From assembly GCF_018613675.1 (NCBI RefSeq), contig NZ_JAGGPQ010000010.1, positions 1 to 64,000 of the forward strand: DNA of 64,000 nt, written 5' to 3'. Shown piece after piece: positions 57,797 to 64,000 of this stretch. Numbering within the stretch: position 1 is the stretch's first letter; each line of letters starts with the position of its first letter. Origin of the DNA: Arthrobacter sp. ISL-85 (GTDB taxonomy: Bacteria; Actinomycetota; Actinomycetes; Actinomycetales; Micrococcaceae). The notes beneath the pieces are model-generated. The model ran no database searches, had not been told where the DNA came from, and saw only the letters and a list, made by a program, of their open reading frames with translations. A program made the translations under genes and the position numbers.

Positions 57797-58477
57797 GTGA
57801 ACCACCCGGAGATCCCGCCGAAACCAGCCTTGCCACCGCGGACCGGAAGCCTGCCACTGGTCCACGGCAAGGACGGTGGTTCAGCTCCCGCGCCGGCGTC
57901 CCTCACCTGGTCCCAGCCGCGCCAGGGCCCCGAACCGGAACACCATGCCAACAGGAGGCCGGCGTTCTGGAAGGCGTTTCTCGTCGTCGTCATCCTTGCC
58001 GTTACCGGCTCCCTGGTGTGGCTTGCCATGTGGCTGAACTCGGGCCCCGGCAGCGAAACGGCGAAGAGCAATGCGCCGGGCGTGCTGCAGACCGCCGTCA
58101 CCCCGCCGGCCACTCCCCAGCCCCTGCCGCGGGAAGGGGTTGCACCCTCGGCTTATGCGGTAGGTGACTGCTTCAAGGACTTCGATCCCCAGGCCCTGGC
58201 CTCAACTGTGGTGCCGTGCGACTCGGGCCATTCAGCGCAGCTTGTAGCCACCCTCCACTACCCGGACAGCGCAGCTTATCCGGGAGCGGACCCGCTCAAG
58301 GCGAAGGCGCTGGAGGTCTGCCAGGCAGCGAAACTCAGCCCGGCGGCAAAGCAGTTCCAGCTCAACTACCAGCGCAGCTTCCCCAGCAACACCAGCTGGG
58401 AATCCGGCGACCGCAGGGTGGATTGCTATGTCACGGCCGATGGCGGCAACGTGATCAACGCCAGCGTGCTGCCCTGA
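57797..58477 (+). CDS. Septum-formation-domain membrane protein
   Basis: The 226-residue protein has a Pro-rich cytoplasmic N-terminus, one membrane helix (about residues 57-78) and an extracellular part with GDCFKDFDPQALASTVVPCDSGHSAQLVATLHY, typical of the septum-formation (PF13845) family. GTG 57797 has AGGAGG at good spacing. Such proteins are linked to cell-wall or septum processes in Actinobacteria; the exact role is not proven. Confidence 0.78.
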   Translation: MNHPEIPPKPALPPRTGSLPLVHGKDGGSAPAPASLTWSQPRQGPEPEHHANRRPAFWKAFLVVVILAVTGSLVWLAMWLNSGPGSETAKSNAPGVLQTAVTPPATPQPLPREGVAPSAYAVGDCFKDFDPQALASTVVPCDSGHSAQLVATLHYPDSAAYPGADPLKAKALEVCQAAKLSPAAKQFQLNYQRSFPSNTSWESGDRRVDCYVTADGGNVINASVLP

Positions 58478-58502
58478 CGGTCAGCCCGCCAAGGCAGCAC
58501 GC
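58464..58502. terminator. Terminator between convergent genes
   Basis: GCGTGCTGCC (58464-58473) pairs with GGCAGCACGC (58493-58502) across a 19-base loop. It overlaps the end of the septum-formation gene and precedes the end of clpB. Confidence 0.6.
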
Positions 58503-58526
58503 CACGCCACCGTCCGGACCGGCCCG

Positions 58527-61169
<2,643 letters not shown>

Positions 61170-61199
61170 AGAGAGCTCCTTTCGGGGGCTTGTTAACTA

Positions 61200-61222
61200 A
61201 GTTGAGTGTACTACGCTCAACT
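61200..61222 (-). promoter_or_regulatory. HAIR-type HspR operator upstream of clpB
   Basis: GTTGAGT (61201-61207), seven bases, then GCTCAAC (61215-61221): the CTTGAGT-N7-ACTCAAG layout of the HspR-associated inverted repeat, with one changed position per arm. It is about 31 bases upstream of the TTG start. Confidence 0.75.
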
Positions 61223-61324
61223 TTGCACCGCGAGGTTCTTTAGCCATGTTTGCCCACGGCGAAATGGCTGTCCAGAGCCGGAGGTCCCGCCGGCCGCCCC
61301 GCCGCGCACCGACCGGTCCTGGCA

Positions 61325-62401
61325 CTAGGTCCCGTACACGGAGACTGCGGCGGCCTTGACCACGAAGTGCACCGTCATGCCCGGAACAAGGGCCAGGTCC
61401 GCGGAGGCAGCCGGCGTGATGTCGGCGGCCAGGCCGCCGGCCCGCACGCGGATCTGGTCGCCGTGCGGCTCGAGGTCGGTAATGGTGACGGCGAACGAAT
61501 TCCGCGGGCTTCCGTGTGCGTCGTCAAGGAACACGGAAACGGCCGACGGCGGGAACACGGCCACGCCCGGACCGCCTTGCGTGGTCAGCCGGCCGGGTTC
61601 CCCGGAACCGCCCGGTTCCTCGTCGTGCCCCGCAATCTTCAGGCCCTGGCTGGTGCGTACCCCGGTACCGTCCAGGGCACCCGGGATGAAGTTCAGCCCG
61701 GCGAGTCCGGCAGCAAAAGAGCTGCGGGGGCGTTCCAGCACGGCCCGCGTGGGCCCTTCTTCCGCAATTTTCCCGTTTTCCAGGATGACCACTCGGTCCG
61801 CGAGCATCAGCGCGTCCAGGACGTCGTGCGTGACGATGATGGCCTGCCGTCCCGCGAGGACCCGCTTGAAGAGGCGGCGCAGCAGCGGGGCGGAGTGGAT
61901 GTCCAGGGCGGCCAGTGGCTCGTCAAGCAGCAGGAGCGCGGGATCGGCAGCGAGCGCCCGGGCAACGGCCACACGCTGGGCCTGGCCGCCGGAGAGTTCG
62001 GCGGGACGGCGGCCGGCGAGGTGTTCCGCGTCCACGCCTGCCAGCCAGCGCAGGGCCTGCTCCTTCGCATCCCGCTTGGGGACGCCGGCGCTGCGGGGCC
62101 CGAAGGAGACGTTGTCCACCGCGCTCAGGTGGGGGAAAAGCAGGGGTTCCTGGGCGAGCAGGGCGGTGCCGCGGTGATGGGGAGGCGTCCAGGCGCGCTT
62201 GCCGCCGTCGAGGTCGAAGAGCGTCCTGCCGTTGAGTTCCGCCCGGCCACTGTCCGGCCGCAGCAGGCCCGCGATGCTGGCCAGCAGGGTGGATTTGCCG
62301 GCGCCGTTGGGTCCCATGACGGCCACGGTTTCGCCCGGCCGGACCGTCAGGGCCACGTCGAAGCCCCGCCCGGCCACGGCTGCCTGGAAGGACAGCGTCA
62401 C
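61325..62401 (-). CDS. modC: Molybdate ABC transporter ATPase
   Basis: A 358-residue ATPase with Walker [10 protein letters not shown] (residues 30-38), signature [15 protein letters not shown], Walker [24 protein letters not shown] switch and a C-terminal TOBE-type domain for oxyanion sensing. GTG 62401 overlaps the modB stop. It provides energy for molybdate import, which the molybdoenzyme at 48594 would need. Confidence 0.9.
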   Translation of the reverse strand: MTLSFQAAVAGRGFDVALTVRPGETVAVMGPNGAGKSTLLASIAGLLRPDSGRAELNGRTLFDLDGGKRAWTPPHHRGTALLAQEPLLFPHLSAVDNVSFGPRSAGVPKRDAKEQALRWLAGVDAEHLAGRRPAELSGGQAQRVAVARALAADPALLLLDEPLAALDIHSAPLLRRLFKRVLAGRQAIIVTHDVLDALMLADRVVILENGKIAEEGPTRAVLERPRSSFAAGLAGLNFIPGALDGTGVRTSQGLKIAGHDEEPGGSGEPGRLTTQGGPGVAVFPPSAVSVFLDDAHGSPRNSFAVTITDLEPHGDQIRVRAGGLAADITPAASADLALVPGMTVHFVVKAAAVSVYGT

Positions 62402-63285
62402 CGGACATCACCTCCGGCCGGGGCGGGCGCCGTCGTCCGCTTTACCGTTCCCTGGCGGCCCGCTGCCGGCTGCCGGTACGCGAGGGCCACCACGGCGACG
62501 GCGACGGCCACCAGCACCAGGGAAAGGGCGACGGCGGCGTCCGGGTCCGTTTCGCGCTGCAGGTAGATCTCCAGCGGCAGGGTCCGGGTCACCCCCTGGA
62601 GGCTCCCCGCGAAGGTCAGTGTGGCACCGAACTCGCCCAGGCTCCGTGCGAAGGAGAGGACGGCACCGGACGCCAGCCCGGGCAGGACGAGCGGCAGTGT
62701 GACGCGCCGGAATACGGTGCCCGGCCGGGCGCCCAGCGTCGCGGCCACGGCCTCATACCGGGAGCCGGAGGTCCGCAGGGCGCCTTCCAGGCTCACCACC
62801 AGGAAGGGCAGCGCCACGAACGTCTGGGCCAGGACCACCGCCGTGGTGGAGAAGGCGATGCGCAACCCGAGAACCTCCAGGGTCTGCCCCAGCAGCCCCT
62901 GGCGGCCGAACGTGTAGAGCAGGGCGATCCCGCCCACCACCGGCGGAAGCACCAGTGGCAGGAGCACCAGCGAGCGCAGCAGTCCCTGCAGCCGGAAGGA
63001 ATCCCGGGCCAGGACCAGGGCCAGCGGGACGCCCAGCACAATGCACAGCAAAGTGCTCGCCGCAGAGGTCCGCAGGCTCAGTCCCAGCGCCGTCAAGGAC
63101 GGCTCAGATGCCACCAGCGGAATGAACTGCGCCCAGTCAACGCGCAGAACCATGGCCAGCAGCGGGAGCACCACGACGACGGCGGCCAGGACTGCCAGCG
63201 CACGGACCCAGGCGGGGATGCCGGAGTATGCCGTGGCTGGGGTTCGCCGCCGCGCCTGGGGCGGCGTCTGTTGACGCTGTATCAC
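62398..63285 (-). CDS. modB: Molybdate ABC transporter permease
   Basis: A 295-residue permease with about six helices and an EAA-type loop ([30 protein letters not shown]), followed by [11 protein letters not shown] typical of ModB. GTG 63285 overlaps the modA stop by 4 bases, as modC overlaps modB. Confidence 0.9.
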   Translation of the reverse strand: MIQRQQTPPQARRRTPATAYSGIPAWVRALAVLAAVVVVLPLLAMVLRVDWAQFIPLVASEPSLTALGLSLRTSAASTLLCIVLGVPLALVLARDSFRLQGLLRSLVLLPLVLPPVVGGIALLYTFGRQGLLGQTLEVLGLRIAFSTTAVVLAQTFVALPFLVVSLEGALRTSGSRYEAVAATLGARPGTVFRRVTLPLVLPGLASGAVLSFARSLGEFGATLTFAGSLQGVTRTLPLEIYLQRETDPDAAVALSLVLVAVAVAVVALAYRQPAAGRQGTVKRTTAPAPAGGDVR

Positions 63286-64000
63286 TTGCTGCCTGAACCG
63301 GCGTTGGCCGGACCGAATCCGGCCGCGGCAAGGACCCTTTGGCCCTCCGGACCCGTGACCAGGTCCACGAACGCCTGGGCGGTGGGCTTGTTGCGGCCAC
63401 CGGCGACGCCCACAACCGGGTAGGTGTTGACCGCACTGCCCGACTCCGGGAACTGGATGCCTGCCACCCTGGTTCCCGCTGCCTTGATGTCCGTGCCGTA
63501 GACCAGTCCGGCATCTGCCTCACCGGAAGCAACCTTGCCCAGAACGTCCGTGACCGCGTTTTCCTCGCTGACCGGGTTCAGCGTGAGCCCCGCCGCCGCC
63601 GCCACCTTGGCCGCGGCAGCCCCGCAGGGGACCTGGCTGGCACAGGTCACCAGCTTGATGCCCGGCCGGGCCAGGTCCTTCAGGGATGCAACTCCGGCGG
63701 GGTTGCCGGGTGGCACGGCGATGGCCAGGGTGTTGGTGGCGAAGTCTTCCGGGGTGCCGTCGGCGAGTCCTGCGTCTTGCACCTTTTTCATGTTCGCCGT
63801 GTCCGCGGAGGCGAAGACGTCGGCCGGCGCGCCCTGGCTGATCTGGCTGGCCAGGTCCGAGGACCCCGCGAAGCTCAGGGTGACCGTAGTGCCCGGATAT
63901 TGCGCTTCGAAAGTGCGGGCGAGTTCGGTAAAGGCCTGTTTGAGCGAGGCAGCCGCGAAGACGGTGATGGCACCGGCTGGCTTGGTGCCGTTGCCGTTAC
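63282..64000 (-). CDS. modA: Molybdate-binding protein, N-terminus cut by the window end
   Basis: The visible 238 or so residues begin after the signal peptide ([40 protein letters not shown]) and end at the C-terminus. The two-lobed oxyanion-binding pattern and the order modA-modB-modC identify it. Start codon and lipoprotein signal lie to the right of the window. Confidence 0.9.
   Translation of the reverse strand, partial: NGNGTKPAGAITVFAAASLKQAFTELARTFEAQYPGTTVTLSFAGSSDLASQISQGAPADVFASADTANMKKVQDAGLADGTPEDFATNTLAIAVPPGNPAGVASLKDLARPGIKLVTCASQVPCGAAAAKVAAAAGLTLNPVSEENAVTDVLGKVASGEADAGLVYGTDIKAAGTRVAGIQFPESGSAVNTYPVVGVAGGRNKPTAQAFVDLVTGPEGQRVLAAAGFGPANAGSGSK

Overview
The window comes from a high-GC actinobacterium of the Micrococcaceae, most likely Arthrobacter or Pseudarthrobacter. 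The evidence is the codon bias, the mycothiol-type formaldehyde enzymes, the DUF222/HNH protein, the purF-purM-DUF3073 neighbourhood, and a dimethylglycine oxidase of the same length (830 aa) and domain order as the Arthrobacter globiformis enzyme. The genus call is an inference; there is no rRNA or tRNA in the window.

Layout. (1) 1-130: the transposase-proximal end of an IS481-type element, apparently inserted in the TAG stop of a small gene. (2) 126-13351: mixed accessory genes: a lipoprotein, nagA, a DUF222/HNH protein with a shifted C-terminal frame, two MBL hydrolases, a DUF2231-Rieske protein, a tandem-domain Lrp regulator divergent from an M20 amidohydrolase and an MFS permease, and a papain-like lipoprotein. 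(3) 13447-20475: glyoxylate and ureide operon hyi-glxR-gcl-glxK-allB plus an orphan OmpR-type DNA-binding protein. (4) 20556-22437: bcp peroxiredoxin, a decayed MFS gene and three very small genes. (5) 22682-26499: response regulator-PP2C phosphatase, GT2 glycosyltransferase, STAS antagonist and RsbW-like protein, all translationally overlapping. (6) 26516-28396: uraD-uraH and an IclR regulator. (7) 28911-52975: a glycine betaine catabolic island. (8) 53101-64000: purF-purM, VOC protein, DUF3073, septum-formation protein, clpB and modABC (modA cut by the window end).

How the betaine island works together. A ProVWX-type ABC importer (29225-33341) brings betaine in. A Rieske monooxygenase and its reductase (gbcA, gbcB) demethylate it to dimethylglycine and formaldehyde. 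Two dimethylglycine-oxidase-like flavoproteins continue toward sarcosine and pass the C1 unit to tetrahydrofolate. FolD and FchA oxidise and hydrolyse this to 10-formyl-THF, and PurU releases formate. FdhA and the mycothiol route (MscR plus an MBL hydrolase) remove formaldehyde, and a YdeP/FdhF-like molybdoenzyme may oxidise formate. A GntR regulator lies inside the island.

The main new observations are: a shared promoter/operator module upstream of four separate betaine transcription units; a FolD whose cyclohydrolase lysine is replaced by isoleucine next to a stand-alone cyclohydrolase; a partner-switching module built around a glycosyltransferase with a large insertion; tandem IclR-type operators at hyi and uraD; and a ten-base motif shared by purU and mscR. 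No CRISPR array, rRNA, tRNA or prophage was seen.
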